From Fumia sp045121595 (lineage in GTDB: Bacteria; Bacillota; Clostridia; Oscillospirales; Ruminococcaceae): a DNA stretch of 64,000 bases. The translations under genes were made by a program, and so were the position numbers. The DNA is taken from assembly GCA_045121595.1 (NCBI GenBank), contig JBGVGI010000028.1, positions 43,695 to 107,694 of the forward strand, in the 5' to 3' direction. How positions within the stretch are numbered: position 1 is the first letter of the stretch; each line of letters opens with the position of its first letter. Below are positions 1 through 8,525 of this stretch, piece after piece. The notes under the pieces were generated by a model. It saw only the letters and a list, made by a program, of their open reading frames with translations, was not told where the DNA came from and searched no databases.

Positions 1-45
1 AATTTTAAGGTTTTACCATAGTAAATAGACACTTTTTTGAAAAAA

Positions 46-2091
46 TTATTCGATTTCTTCCGAAATTTCTTCAAAAACCTCTTCTTTTATGCCAAAAGCA
101 CTGTCTTTGCCGTGAGTTTTATAATAGGCATCGAGGATATCTCTTACAAGATAATTGGCATTTTCACCTTCCTCAAGCATAACGCCGATTGCAATTTCAG
201 GGCTTTCAACAGGGGCAAAACCTATAACTGCTGAGTTGGTGGTGGTGTTTGTAACCTGGGGAGAACCCGTTTTGATAGCAACTTCGTAGCCTAAATCCGA
301 AAGGTTACCTGCTTTTCCTGCCGCACCTATCATTCCGTCTACTACAGCGTTCCAGGTTTTATCACTGATTTCAAATTCTGAAGCAATTTTTGGTTCAGTT
401 ACCGAGATAAGTGATTTGTCATCGTAGCTTCTGATTTCTTTTATGATGTGTGCATCGTAGCGGGTACCACGATTTGCTAAAGTCATAGCCTGTATTGCAA
501 GTTGAAGCGGTGTGACGGAAGTATCCATCTGTCCGATAGCCGCCTGAACGACGTTACCCTGAAACCATGTGCCACCAAGAGCTTTTGAACGTTCGGGACT
601 TGAAAGTGCACCTTTTTGGGAGGATATTTCAAGACCTGTGTTTTCTCCAAGTCCAAAATATGAAGCATAGTTGTTTATAGTGTCAATTCCGAGTCTTCTT
701 CCTACGTCGTAGAAAAAGATGTTGCAGGAAACGGTCAGTGCGTCGGCAACGTTAGTATCCCCGTGCCATCCAAGACAAGTGGGGTGGAATTTGTTGTTGG
801 GTAAAATATCGTAGTAATAATAGGTATGTTCACAGTCAATGTGTGTTTTTGGAGTGATTATATTTTGTTCAAGACCTCCGACCGCTACCACCGTTTTAAA
901 GGTGGAACCGGGGCGGTAAAGTCCGTCGGTTGCGCGGTTGAAAAGCGGATTGTTGTCTGCGTTTAAAAGAGTATTATAGTCGGTAAAATAGTCGTTGATG
1001 TCAAAGCTCGGGTAGTTAACCATTGATAATACGGCACCTGTTTTGACGTCTAAAACAACGACAGATCCCGCTTTTACCTTGTTTCCCTTGCCATCGGCAC
1101 GGGTTTTAAGCCATTTTATATGTTTTTCAAGTGCTTCTTTTACCATACGCTGGAATTCAGAATCAATGGTAAGGACTACCTTGTCACCTGATTTTGGCGC
1201 TTCGGTTATCTCTTCTTCGATAATTTCACCGATTTTATTCTGTTCAACGGTTTTGGCGCCGTCAACGCCGTGCAGGGATTGTTCCATTATCTTTTCGATG
1301 CCGAAACGCCCTACCCTGCTGTTCATTTTATAACCTAAATCTTTATAGGTGCTTTCATATTCTTCGGCGTACATAGCACCGATTGTGCCTACGATATGAG
1401 GAATAAGGTCACCATTAGGATAAACTCGTATGTCTTCCTCAACTGTATCAACACCCGGGAAAAGATGTGACATTTCACGAAGCTTTAAGATAAATTCAAT
1501 CGGCACGTCCCATGCAAAAACGTATTGATTGTTGACAACGGAAAAGTCAGAAATGACCATTCCGTAACGCACACCTGCAATTTTTCTTGCGGTATCATCG
1601 TCATAACCCTCAATTTTGAAGGTTTTGAGGAGATAATACATACAGTTTTCGGCGGTTGCGTAGACGTTAAGACCCAATTTTTTCTTTAAAACGGATATGT
1701 CTCTTTCGTTTTCTTCTAAAAATTCAGGCACACCCGTTTTTGTGATGGGTAAAGGGTCATACCATTCAATACCGCTTTCTTCACAAAGTTCAATGAGTTT
1801 TAAAATGATTTCATTTTGCTCTGCTTTGGGGAGAAACGCATACTGAAAAACAATGTTAAAACCTGCTTTGTTTTCGGCAAAAGCTACACCATTGCAGTCA
1901 ACGATGTCACCTCTTGCTGCCTTTATTGGCAGAGTACTGCTTGTCATTTTTTGAGTCTGAGCATTGTACTCAGCACCTTTTACAAGCTGATAAGACATAA
2001 GAATAATAATAAAGAAGGCGCAGAAAACAGCAGCCATCACAGAAAGTACAACCAGACGGTTTCTTTCGGTAGGTTTCTTTGCTGATTTCAT
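46..2091 (-). CDS. mrdA: Penicillin-binding protein 2 (class B, elongation transpeptidase)
   Basis: Class B peptidoglycan DD-transpeptidase of the elongasome, acting outside the membrane on lipid-linked peptidoglycan. An N-terminal membrane anchor lies at about residues 13-35, followed by a PBP dimerisation region and a transpeptidase domain. The active-site triads are visible: STFK near residue 395, SCN near 453 and KTG near 606. At 681 residues the length is normal for PBP2. The ATG follows AAAGGAGG at good spacing. It is the last gene after mreB, mreC and mreD, the standard shape operon. The sequence ends 45 bases past the stop, so no terminator can be judged. The symbol could equally be pbpA. 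Confidence 0.95.
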   Translation of the reverse strand: MKSAKKPTERNRLVVLSVMAAVFCAFFIIILMSYQLVKGAEYNAQTQKMTSSTLPIKAARGDIVDCNGVAFAENKAGFNIVFQYAFLPKAEQNEIILKLIELCEESGIEWYDPLPITKTGVPEFLEENERDISVLKKKLGLNVYATAENCMYYLLKTFKIEGYDDDTARKIAGVRYGMVISDFSVVNNQYVFAWDVPIEFILKLREMSHLFPGVDTVEEDIRVYPNGDLIPHIVGTIGAMYAEEYESTYKDLGYKMNSRVGRFGIEKIMEQSLHGVDGAKTVEQNKIGEIIEEEITEAPKSGDKVVLTIDSEFQRMVKEALEKHIKWLKTRADGKGNKVKAGSVVVLDVKTGAVLSMVNYPSFDINDYFTDYNTLLNADNNPLFNRATDGLYRPGSTFKTVVAVGGLEQNIITPKTHIDCEHTYYYYDILPNNKFHPTCLGWHGDTNVADALTVSCNIFFYDVGRRLGIDTINNYASYFGLGENTGLEISSQKGALSSPERSKALGGTWFQGNVVQAAIGQMDTSVTPLQLAIQAMTLANRGTRYDAHIIKEIRSYDDKSLISVTEPKIASEFEISDKTWNAVVDGMIGAAGKAGNLSDLGYEVAIKTGSPQVTNTTTNSAVIGFAPVESPEIAIGVMLEEGENANYLVRDILDAYYKTHGKDSAFGIKEEVFEEISEEIE

Positions 2092-2106
2092 ATAATGCCT
2101 CCTTTG

Positions 2107-2628
2107 CTAATTTCTCACGGTATCACTGTAATTACAAGTAATTCTTCGAACTACAAGATAGAAAAACGGTGCAAAAAACACGGTATATAAAGAGGAAAGA
2201 ATAAGTTGCCAGAAACTGAGCATCACGTTTTCATATCCCCAGATAAGGTAATAAAAAACGAAATCCCAGGCACTTAAGATAAGGCAAACTGCCGTCACCG
2301 TTAAAACGGCATTAATTATATTTACTCTCACAAGATACATTGATAAAAGTGTTATTGTAACGCAGCAAATCATAATTACAATGCCGTAAAATCCAAAGAT
2401 TTTTCCCGAGGAAAAATCCCATAAAAAGCCTGTAATAAGTCCGAAAACACCACTACCTATCTCGGATTCATAAAGAGAGATGCAGACGGCAAGTGGTAAC
2501 ATCAAAAAAGGTTTGATTTTTCCGATTTCAAGAAAATGCGGAGTCGTCTGCAAGGCGTAGAGAATTATCAGAATGACTGCGTACAATGACCACTTGATAA
2601 AACTTTTTGAGTTTTTTCGTAAAGCCAT
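2107..2628 (-). CDS. mreD: Rod shape-determining membrane protein MreD
   Basis: Small polytopic membrane protein of the elongasome. The 173 residues show about five hydrophobic segments and little else conserved, as is usual for MreD, so the call rests on topology plus position between mreC and pbp2. The ATG overlaps the mreC stop (TAATG), implying translational coupling. It is expected to link MreC with RodA and PBP2. Confidence 0.9.
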   Translation of the reverse strand: MALRKNSKSFIKWSLYAVILIILYALQTTPHFLEIGKIKPFLMLPLAVCISLYESEIGSGVFGLITGFLWDFSSGKIFGFYGIVIMICCVTITLLSMYLVRVNIINAVLTVTAVCLILSAWDFVFYYLIWGYENVMLSFWQLILSSLYTVFFAPFFYLVVRRITCNYSDTVRN

Positions 2629-3500
2629 TATTCTTCCTCACTTTCTTTAAGGGAGGAGTAGTCGGTTTTTCCAAGGAAATCTGTAAGCACGAAAACGTGC
2701 TTTATCTCGTAGATATCACTGGCGGTGCGAATTTTGGCATAAGCCGTGATGCCTGATTCTTCAAGTTCAATTTCCTCGACGGTGCCGATGATAAGGTTTG
2801 GCGGATAATATCCGCTTGTACCTGCCGTGACAACGATATCACCTTTTGTGATTTCGGTATTTTTCGGCAAAAGCTCAAGCTTTGCAAAGCCTTTGTTTGC
2901 AAGAGATATATTTCCCGTCAGATTTCCCGTTTCCTTGGTGCGGATTTCGACGGCACCAACGTTGATTTCGGGGCTTAAAACGGTTACAATCTTCGCATAA
3001 GTGGGACCTAATGAGTCAACGTATCCAACAAGACCATCGGCAGTTATAACGGGGTCCCATTTTGAAATGCCGTGAACCGTACCGCGGTCGATGGTGAAAG
3101 CACCGAATTTATCCGACGGGTCACGTCCTATTATTCCTGCATCGAGAAGCTTTATGTCGGGATTTTCTTCTTTAAGTCCTACGATTTCACGAAGTCGTTC
3201 GTTTTCGGTAAGAGTGTTCTGATGTTCCACTAATTTGTAGCGAAGTTCGGCAATTTCTTTTTTGAGTTCTTCGTTTTCTGCCTTGTTTTCCTTGGCGTTT
3301 ACAAAAACTGAGAAAAAGTCGGAAACCGAGCCTGAAACTGCCGATGATATTTTCTGCACGGGTAAAACCACAAAAGAAACCATCTTCTGTGGGAGTGAAG
3401 CAATTCCTCCCGTTGAGGCAGAATAGAGCATGACACCCACGATTACTGCCAGCACAGCGGTTAAGATTTTAAAACGGACACTGTTAAAAAAGTTACGCAA
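2628..3500 (-). CDS. mreC: Cell shape-determining protein MreC
   Basis: Bitopic elongasome scaffold. An N-terminal membrane helix (about 12-30) is followed by a coiled coil (about 65-105, rich in K, E and L) and the two-lobed extracellular beta domain seen as IIGRDPS and ITADGLVGYV. The start is TTG, eight bases after an AGAGGTGG site; no better ATG is present. At 290 residues the length is normal. It sits between mreB and mreD, with an inverted repeat in the gap to mreB. Confidence 0.93.
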   Translation of the reverse strand: MRNFFNSVRFKILTAVLAVIVGVMLYSASTGGIASLPQKMVSFVVLPVQKISSAVSGSVSDFFSVFVNAKENKAENEELKKEIAELRYKLVEHQNTLTENERLREIVGLKEENPDIKLLDAGIIGRDPSDKFGAFTIDRGTVHGISKWDPVITADGLVGYVDSLGPTYAKIVTVLSPEINVGAVEIRTKETGNLTGNISLANKGFAKLELLPKNTEITKGDIVVTAGTSGYYPPNLIIGTVEEIELEESGITAYAKIRTASDIYEIKHVFVLTDFLGKTDYSSLKESEEE

Positions 3501-3531
3501 GATGCCACCTCTTTTCTTTTAAAATGTCGCG

Positions 3532-3559
3532 AAAAGGAAAGGGTACACCCTTTCCTTTT
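3532..3559 (-). terminator. Intercistronic hairpin between mreB and mreC
   Basis: Two perfect 13-base arms, 3532-3544 and 3547-3559, separated by two bases. It lacks a good U-tract on the minus strand, so it may be a leaky terminator or an mRNA-processing/stability hairpin that sets mreB above mreCD. Confidence 0.55.
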
Positions 3560-3561
3560 AA

Positions 3562-4599
3562 TTAATAACGGCTATCGTCTTCGGAAAGCACGTCGGTAAG
3601 GCGGTCGATATTATCAAGCACCATACCAGTTCCGTTTGCAACACAGTCAAGGGGATTTTCCGCAATCTGTACGGGCATACCTGTTTCCTGACTGATAAGC
3701 TTGTCAAGATTTTTGAGAAGTGCGCCACCACCTGTAAGTGTGATGCCCTGATCAATGATATCAGCGGCAAGTTCAGGGGGAGTACGTTCAAGAGTAACTC
3801 TGATAGCTTCTAAAATCAAAGCAAGGGGATCTTCAAGTGCCGCCCTTATCTGGTCGGAAGTAACTACGATGTTTTCAGGAAGACCGTTAAGAAGGTTACG
3901 GCCTTTGATTTCCATTGAAAGCTCGCCGTCTTCTAAAGGACAAGCGGAACCGATGTTGATTTTGATGTCTTCAGCGGTGCGTTCACCGATAAGAAGGTTA
4001 TATTTCTTTTTGATAAAGTTTATGATAGCTCCGTCGAATTCATCACCGCCGACACGAACGGATTTAGCAGCAACGATACCACCGAGTGAGATAACGGCAA
4101 CTTCACTCGTACCACCACCGATGTCGACTACCATTGAGCCTGTGGGCTCTGCAACGGGAAGTCCTGCACCAATAGCAGCAGCCATAGGTTCTTCGATAAT
4201 GGCAACTCTTTTTGCACCTGCTTGTTCTGTAGCATCACGAACTGCACGGCGTTCAACGGCGGTAACACCTGAAGGAATACAGATAACAACCCTTGCTCTT
4301 GTGAAGAAGGATTTGCCGATTGCCTTGCGGATAAATTCCTGAAGCATACTCGTAGTCATATCAAAGTCAGCGATAACGCCGTCTTTTAAAGGACGAACGG
4401 TTACGATAGAACCGGGGGTTCTGCCGATAACGTCTTTAGCCTCCTGACCTACGCATTTAACTTTGTCATTTTTGATATCAACGGCAACAACACTGGGTTC
4501 ACGGATAATGATGCCTTTACCTCTCATATAAACGAGGGTGTTGGCGGTACCGAGGTCGATACCGATGTCTTTGGAAAAAGATATTGGTAATGAAAACAT
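3562..4599 (-). CDS. mreB: Rod shape-determining protein MreB/Mbl (actin homologue)
   Basis: Cytoplasmic actin-like ATPase that forms membrane-associated filaments guiding lateral wall synthesis. The phosphate-1 motif DIGIDLGTANT is at the N terminus, phosphate-2 appears as VVDIGGGTSE, and the adenosine loop as LTGGGALL. I chose the ATG at 4599 (MFSLPISF, 345 residues), since AAAGGAG lies eight bases upstream; the in-frame TTG at 4617 lies ahead of that site. It is the first gene of the mreBCD-pbp2 block and has a possible promoter of its own in the preceding gap. Confidence 0.95.
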   Translation of the reverse strand: MFSLPISFSKDIGIDLGTANTLVYMRGKGIIIREPSVVAVDIKNDKVKCVGQEAKDVIGRTPGSIVTVRPLKDGVIADFDMTTSMLQEFIRKAIGKSFFTRARVVICIPSGVTAVERRAVRDATEQAGAKRVAIIEEPMAAAIGAGLPVAEPTGSMVVDIGGGTSEVAVISLGGIVAAKSVRVGGDEFDGAIINFIKKKYNLLIGERTAEDIKINIGSACPLEDGELSMEIKGRNLLNGLPENIVVTSDQIRAALEDPLALILEAIRVTLERTPPELAADIIDQGITLTGGGALLKNLDKLISQETGMPVQIAENPLDCVANGTGMVLDNIDRLTDVLSEDDSRY

Positions 4600-4624
4600 A
4601 AAATTTTCTCCTTTCAATGCTATA

Positions 4625-4651
4625 ATTATACCCTTTTAAGAGTTTTTTCAC
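4625..4651 (-). promoter_or_regulatory. Possible internal promoter for mreBCD-pbp2
   Basis: On the minus strand TATAAT (4625-4630) lies 26 bases before the mreB start. The -35 at 17 bases is poor (AGTGAA), so this is a weak or extended-type candidate only. Confidence 0.35.
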
Positions 4652-4655
4652 TATT

Positions 4656-5225
4656 TTATTTCAAAAAAGATTCAAGCTCTCTTTTAAAACGCGAAACGGG
4701 AAAACCGACGACGTTAAAATAATCACCGCGGATTTCCTTGACGAGTGTGGATGCATATCCCTGAATTCCGTATGCCCCTGCTTTGTCCTTATATTCGCCC
4801 GTGTCAAGGTATTCGTTTATCTCTTTTTCTGACAAACTGTAAAATTCCACTTCGGTTTCAGATACAAAGGACAGGGTTTTCTCATTGTAAATCGTGATCC
4901 CCGTGAGAACCTTGTGAGTATTTCCCGAAAGCTCTTTGAGCATAAAAAACGCTTCGTCACGGTCTTTTGGTATGCCGAAAACTACGTTTTTCGGGGAAAC
5001 TACAATGGTGTCACCACCGATTACGATTGCATCTTTGTTATTTTCAAAAACTTCTTTTGCTTTTTCAAAAGAAAGACGTTTTACCAGTTCTTCGGGAGAA
5101 AGGTTTAAACTTTTAAGTGTGTCTTCGTCAAATGCTGACGGAATACAGTCAAACTCATCTATGACAAGCTTTAAAAGCTCCTGCCTTCTCGGAGAACGTG
5201 AAGCGAGGATAAATTTTTTCATCAT
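4656..5225 (-). CDS. maf: Maf-like nucleoside triphosphate pyrophosphatase
   Basis: House-cleaning dTTP/UTP-type pyrophosphatase of the Maf/ITPase fold. The N-terminal LASRSPRRQELL signature is diagnostic and GGDTIV supplies the acidic metal-binding region. Length is about 189 residues. ATG at 5225 overlaps the upstream stop as ATGA, and an adjacent in-frame ATG at 5222 is an alternative; longer versions run into the previous gene. Maf next to mreB is a common Gram-positive arrangement. Confidence 0.93.
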   Translation of the reverse strand: MMKKFILASRSPRRQELLKLVIDEFDCIPSAFDEDTLKSLNLSPEELVKRLSFEKAKEVFENNKDAIVIGGDTIVVSPKNVVFGIPKDRDEAFFMLKELSGNTHKVLTGITIYNEKTLSFVSETEVEFYSLSEKEINEYLDTGEYKDKAGAYGIQGYASTLVKEIRGDYFNVVGFPVSRFKRELESFLK

Positions 5226-5491
5226 ACTTTCCTTGCAACTCCTGCGTAAATAAGAATAGAAGTAATTATGCAAAGAAGTTTTGCGATATTGGCTTCAAGA
5301 GTAAAACCAAAGTTAAGCTTTAAAACTGCAAGGTCGATGGTAACGGTATCGATACCTATTGAATCGCCCCAGCAAAGCCAGTTTAAAAACGGCACGTTTT
5401 GTGCAACGTTTGTAAGTATCGTGCCGAGAATTATTCCCGACAACAAAAACAGTAAAAATAGTAACGTTCTGTTAAGTTCGCCTTTTCTCAT
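5222..5491 (-). CDS. DUF4321-type small membrane protein
   Basis: An 89-residue protein with two hydrophobic helices (about 8-28 and 66-84) and the GIILGTILTN stretch typical of the DUF4321 family of Clostridia; function unknown. It begins one base after the dut stop (TGATATG) with no Shine-Dalgarno of its own, so it must be translationally coupled to dut. It ends in an ATGA overlap with maf. Confidence 0.75.
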   Translation of the reverse strand: MRKGELNRTLLFLLFLLSGIILGTILTNVAQNVPFLNWLCWGDSIGIDTVTIDLAVLKLNFGFTLEANIAKLLCIITSILIYAGVARKV

Positions 5492-5492
5492 A

Positions 5493-5969
5493 TCAGTTTA
5501 TGCCGGTAGAGCCGAAGCCACCGACGCCCCTTTCGGTATCGTTAAGATTATTCGTTACCTCGATTTCAGGGAGGATAACGGGAGAAATTACAAGCTGGGC
5601 AATTCTCTCACCCGTATTAATGGTAAACGGTGTTTCGGAATGATTTATAACCGCAACGAGCACTTCACCGCGGTAGTCACTGTCGACAACTCCGACACAG
5701 TTTGCAAGAGAAATTCCGTGCTTTGTTGAAAGACCACTTCTCGGATAGATAAGACCTGCATATCCTTTTTCAAGTTCGATTGCAATTCCCGTCGGGATTT
5801 TCACAATCTCGTGAGGATTTATCGTAACAGGATTTTCAAGCAGTGCAGAAAGGTCAAGTCCGGCACTCTCTTCGGTTGCGCGTTTCGGAATAACTGCACC
5901 ATCTTTTAGCTTTTTGATTTTGAGTACCGTAATAATCCACTCCTTAAACCTCGCGGTAATAAAGCCCAC
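5493..5969 (-). CDS. dut: dUTP diphosphatase
   Basis: Trimeric dUTPase converting dUTP to dUMP and pyrophosphate. The motifs are present in order: AGLDL, YPRSGLSTKHGI, GVVDSDYRGE with the catalytic Asp, RIAQLVI, and the C-terminal RGVGGFGSTG P-loop-like arm. The start is unusual. The only standard in-frame start is a GTG at 5969, 26 bases inside the upstream gene and with no ribosome site. A strong TAAGGAG at 5940-5946 (sharing the upstream TAA) points instead to an AUU at 5933. Family homology begins near VLKIKKLKDG (codon starting 5927), which favours the later start. Confidence 0.9.
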   Translation of the reverse strand: MGFITARFKEWIITVLKIKKLKDGAVIPKRATEESAGLDLSALLENPVTINPHEIVKIPTGIAIELEKGYAGLIYPRSGLSTKHGISLANCVGVVDSDYRGEVLVAVINHSETPFTINTGERIAQLVISPVILPEIEVTNNLNDTERGVGGFGSTGIN

Positions 5970-7986
5970 GGGTGCATTTTTCTTTTATTTTTTCCTGATT
6001 TTCAAAAGCCTTTATAATTTCCTTTACCTTTTCTTTTTCTTCAATGGTGAAATCAAGCAGGAAAAAGGCAGCATTTTTGAATTCTTTTTGTCTTTCGCTT
6101 ACGGAAAGAGGAACTGCGTTATATATAAAGCTTACCTTGTCTTTACATCTTACGGGGAAGGATATTCCCATTCTGTCGGTGATAAAGCCGTCTTGCTTAC
6201 AGTTTTCACAACTTGTCTGCGCTTTTACGGGGCAGTTTCTTACCGCCATAAGCGGAATATGTCCATAACCTAAAAGACCTGTAGGCAAAGGTTTTTTGAG
6301 AGAATTGAAGTCGTTTACGTTTTCTTCAATGGAAATCGTAGCCTCGCAAAGTCCCATATCTTTTGCAAAATTCAACGCAAAGGAATTTGAGAGATTAAGA
6401 TAAGGTCCACCGATAAGCTCAAATCCAAGCTCTTTACCGATTTGTATATGAGCAAGGTTGTCACATAAAAGCGAGTTAAATCCAAGCTCTTTTACAGCTT
6501 TAAGCTTTTCTTTTACCTTTTCTTCGTTTTCAAACAGAAATCTCGGGGGTGTTACAACTGTTTTATCCGAAAAAGGTTTAAGAATATCAGTGTTTTTTAA
6601 GATATCGTCAAGATGAAGAATTATTTTATCAAGGTTTTCTACTGTATCAAAGGGGATTTGAGAAATCTTTGAAAATTTCGCATAAAGTTTTGCGCTATCA
6701 GAGATTTCATCTTTGATAGCAGGTAAAGAAACGTCGTTAAAGGATGCTTTTACTTCCTCTCTTAACGCGTCAAGCTTTTCTGTGGCATCACGGCGTAATG
6801 CATTAAAAGAAGACGCCGTGAGGAAAAGACCTTTTTCAATAACGGCGGAAAAATCCTTGAGGATGTATGCCGTACTCCCAAGCTTTGCAAGGGATTTTTC
6901 GGCAGATTCGTTAGTTATTTCAACGTTTTGCGATACTTCGGGAATATCCCCCAAAGCTGAAACCGTATACACACCGTCTGTAAGTTCAAGGGTGGCGGGT
7001 GAGTTTTTCTGTACTGTGAGCTTCATAGAAACGGGTACTCTCGGGATATCCTTATGAAAAAGGTTAGAAAGAGGTTTTAAAACGTCGTTTGCAGAAACGA
7101 CGTCTTTTTTTCTTCTGAAACCAAACATATCGGCGGTTATCTCGCCGTCAAAATATCCTGAAGTAAAGCCGTCACGGGAAAAAACTGCACGTAAAGAGTC
7201 AAGGTCGGGATTTTCGTTTGCAAGTGCCTTTTTGCAGGAAGTAACTGCGGCGGCAACGTATTCGGGGCGTTTCATTCTGCCCTCGATTTTAACGGAATCA
7301 ATCCCGAGCGCCAAAAGAGTGTCAAGCTTTTCAATAAGGCTTAAATCCTTAAGAGATAAAGCGTACTCCCCTTTTTTGTTTGCGGTAAAGGGAAGTCGGC
7401 AAGGCTGAGCGCATCTGCCACGGTTACCGCTGTTTGCGCCGAATACGGAGCTCATATAACACTGACCCGAAATGCACATACAATGTGCACCGTGAACGAA
7501 CACTTCAAGCTCAATCGAGGTGTTTTTACGGATATGGGCGATTTCTTTTAAGGAAAGCTCTCTTGCAAGGACAACTCTTGAAAAGCCGAGTTCTTCGGCC
7601 TTTTTTACCCCTTCAAGGGAATGTATTGCCATCTGGGTAGAAGCGTGTAAAGCTATATCGGGTGCAAGTTTTTTTACAACCGATAAAACTCCTAAATCCT
7701 GAACGATAAAAGCGTCAATCCCTGCCTTACAGGCGGATTTAATACAACTTTTAAGTTCGGAAAGCTCGTCGTCAAAAACGATAATATTAAGAGCCTGATG
7801 TACCTTTACACCGAAACGGTGGGCGTAAGCTACCGCTTCACAAAGCTCGTCTTCAGTAAAGTTCTGACTGTTTTTACGGGCACTGAAATTCTTTTGCCCC
7901 AGATATACGGCGTCTGCACCGCACCTTACGGCTGCAAAAAGTGCTTCCTTTGAGCCGACGGGTGCGAGTATTTCAACTTTTTTCAA
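5944..7986 (-). CDS. U32 family peptidase, RlhA-like (23S rRNA hydroxylation type)
   Basis: A 680-residue U32 protein with a TIM-barrel collagenase-type domain (ILAPVGSKEAL..ADAVYLG at the N terminus). It carries the cysteine cluster HCMCISGQCYMSS..GRCAQPCR, a DUF3656-like middle, and a second Cys group (CPVK..CENC) near the C terminus. This long architecture matches RlhA/YdcP, which hydroxylates a cytidine of 23S rRNA with prephenate dependence in E. coli. The true substrate here is inferred. It lies between zapA and dut; its stop overlaps the dut ribosome site. Confidence 0.85.
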   Translation of the reverse strand: MKKVEILAPVGSKEALFAAVRCGADAVYLGQKNFSARKNSQNFTEDELCEAVAYAHRFGVKVHQALNIIVFDDELSELKSCIKSACKAGIDAFIVQDLGVLSVVKKLAPDIALHASTQMAIHSLEGVKKAEELGFSRVVLARELSLKEIAHIRKNTSIELEVFVHGAHCMCISGQCYMSSVFGANSGNRGRCAQPCRLPFTANKKGEYALSLKDLSLIEKLDTLLALGIDSVKIEGRMKRPEYVAAAVTSCKKALANENPDLDSLRAVFSRDGFTSGYFDGEITADMFGFRRKKDVVSANDVLKPLSNLFHKDIPRVPVSMKLTVQKNSPATLELTDGVYTVSALGDIPEVSQNVEITNESAEKSLAKLGSTAYILKDFSAVIEKGLFLTASSFNALRRDATEKLDALREEVKASFNDVSLPAIKDEISDSAKLYAKFSKISQIPFDTVENLDKIILHLDDILKNTDILKPFSDKTVVTPPRFLFENEEKVKEKLKAVKELGFNSLLCDNLAHIQIGKELGFELIGGPYLNLSNSFALNFAKDMGLCEATISIEENVNDFNSLKKPLPTGLLGYGHIPLMAVRNCPVKAQTSCENCKQDGFITDRMGISFPVRCKDKVSFIYNAVPLSVSERQKEFKNAAFFLLDFTIEEKEKVKEIIKAFENQEKIKEKCTRGLYYREV

Positions 7987-7989
7987 TTT

Positions 7990-8358
7990 TTAGTCCATTC
8001 TGTCACGGAGAGAACGAAGTCCCAGATCGTTTTTAAGGGACTGGTTTTCACCTTTTAAAACTTCCATTTCTTTTCTGAGTCTGTCAGCTTCGATACGAAG
8101 GTCTGTTGCTTCTTCAACGTAGCCTTTAATCTGAGCGCGGATGTTATCAGCATCAGCAACTGCACGGGTGTTGTCATCGAGCAAGGAAAGACCTACCATA
8201 ACGGTAGCAGCTGCAAGGTTTACACCCTGATTTTCATCCATAAATTCAAAAATTCTTTTTTCCAAGTCCTTTGCGAGAGAAATCACGTAAGAAGGACTTT
8301 CTTCCGTCTGCAAATTATAAGATTTTCCGCAGATAGAAACTTTTACTTTGTTAAGCAT
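7990..8358 (-). CDS. zapA: Cell division protein ZapA
   Basis: A 122-residue FtsZ-ring stabiliser: an N-terminal beta region (KVSICGKSYNL) then a long heptad-rich coiled coil (about 60-115). The start at the ATG 8358 is preferred because GGGGG lies just upstream; the frame also opens with a TTG at 8373 that overlaps this site. It is the first gene of the shape operon, three bases before the U32 gene. Confidence 0.9.
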   Translation of the reverse strand: MLNKVKVSICGKSYNLQTEESPSYVISLAKDLEKRIFEFMDENQGVNLAAATVMVGLSLLDDNTRAVADADNIRAQIKGYVEEATDLRIEADRLRKEMEVLKGENQSLKNDLGLRSLRDRMD

Positions 8359-8395
8359 ACCTTTAACCCCCAATATTTTTTTACATATATAAAAT

Positions 8396-8424
8396 ATTCT
8401 ACCATATTTTCCTTGAAATTTAAA
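8396..8424 (-). promoter_or_regulatory. Sigma-A promoter for the zapA-to-pbp2 operon
   Basis: Minus strand: -35 TTTAAA (8419-8424), 17-base spacer, -10 TAGAAT (8396-8401), 38 bases before the zapA ATG. The -35 is modest. Confidence 0.5.
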
Positions 8425-8493
8425 GTATTTTTTGAAAAAATATGCAAAAAAGATTATAAAATTTCATAAAAAAGTCGTTTTTTTAATCTGAGA

Positions 8494-8525
8494 TAAAAAA
8501 AGAGGGTATTTCTACCCTCTTTTTT
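8494..8525 (-). terminator. Rho-independent terminator after the ABC permease
   Basis: Arms AGAGGGTA (8501-8508) and TACCCTCT (8513-8520) with a four-base loop, with A-runs on the left and T-runs on the right, so it can work on either strand. It ends the gntR-ABC transcript. Confidence 0.85.
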
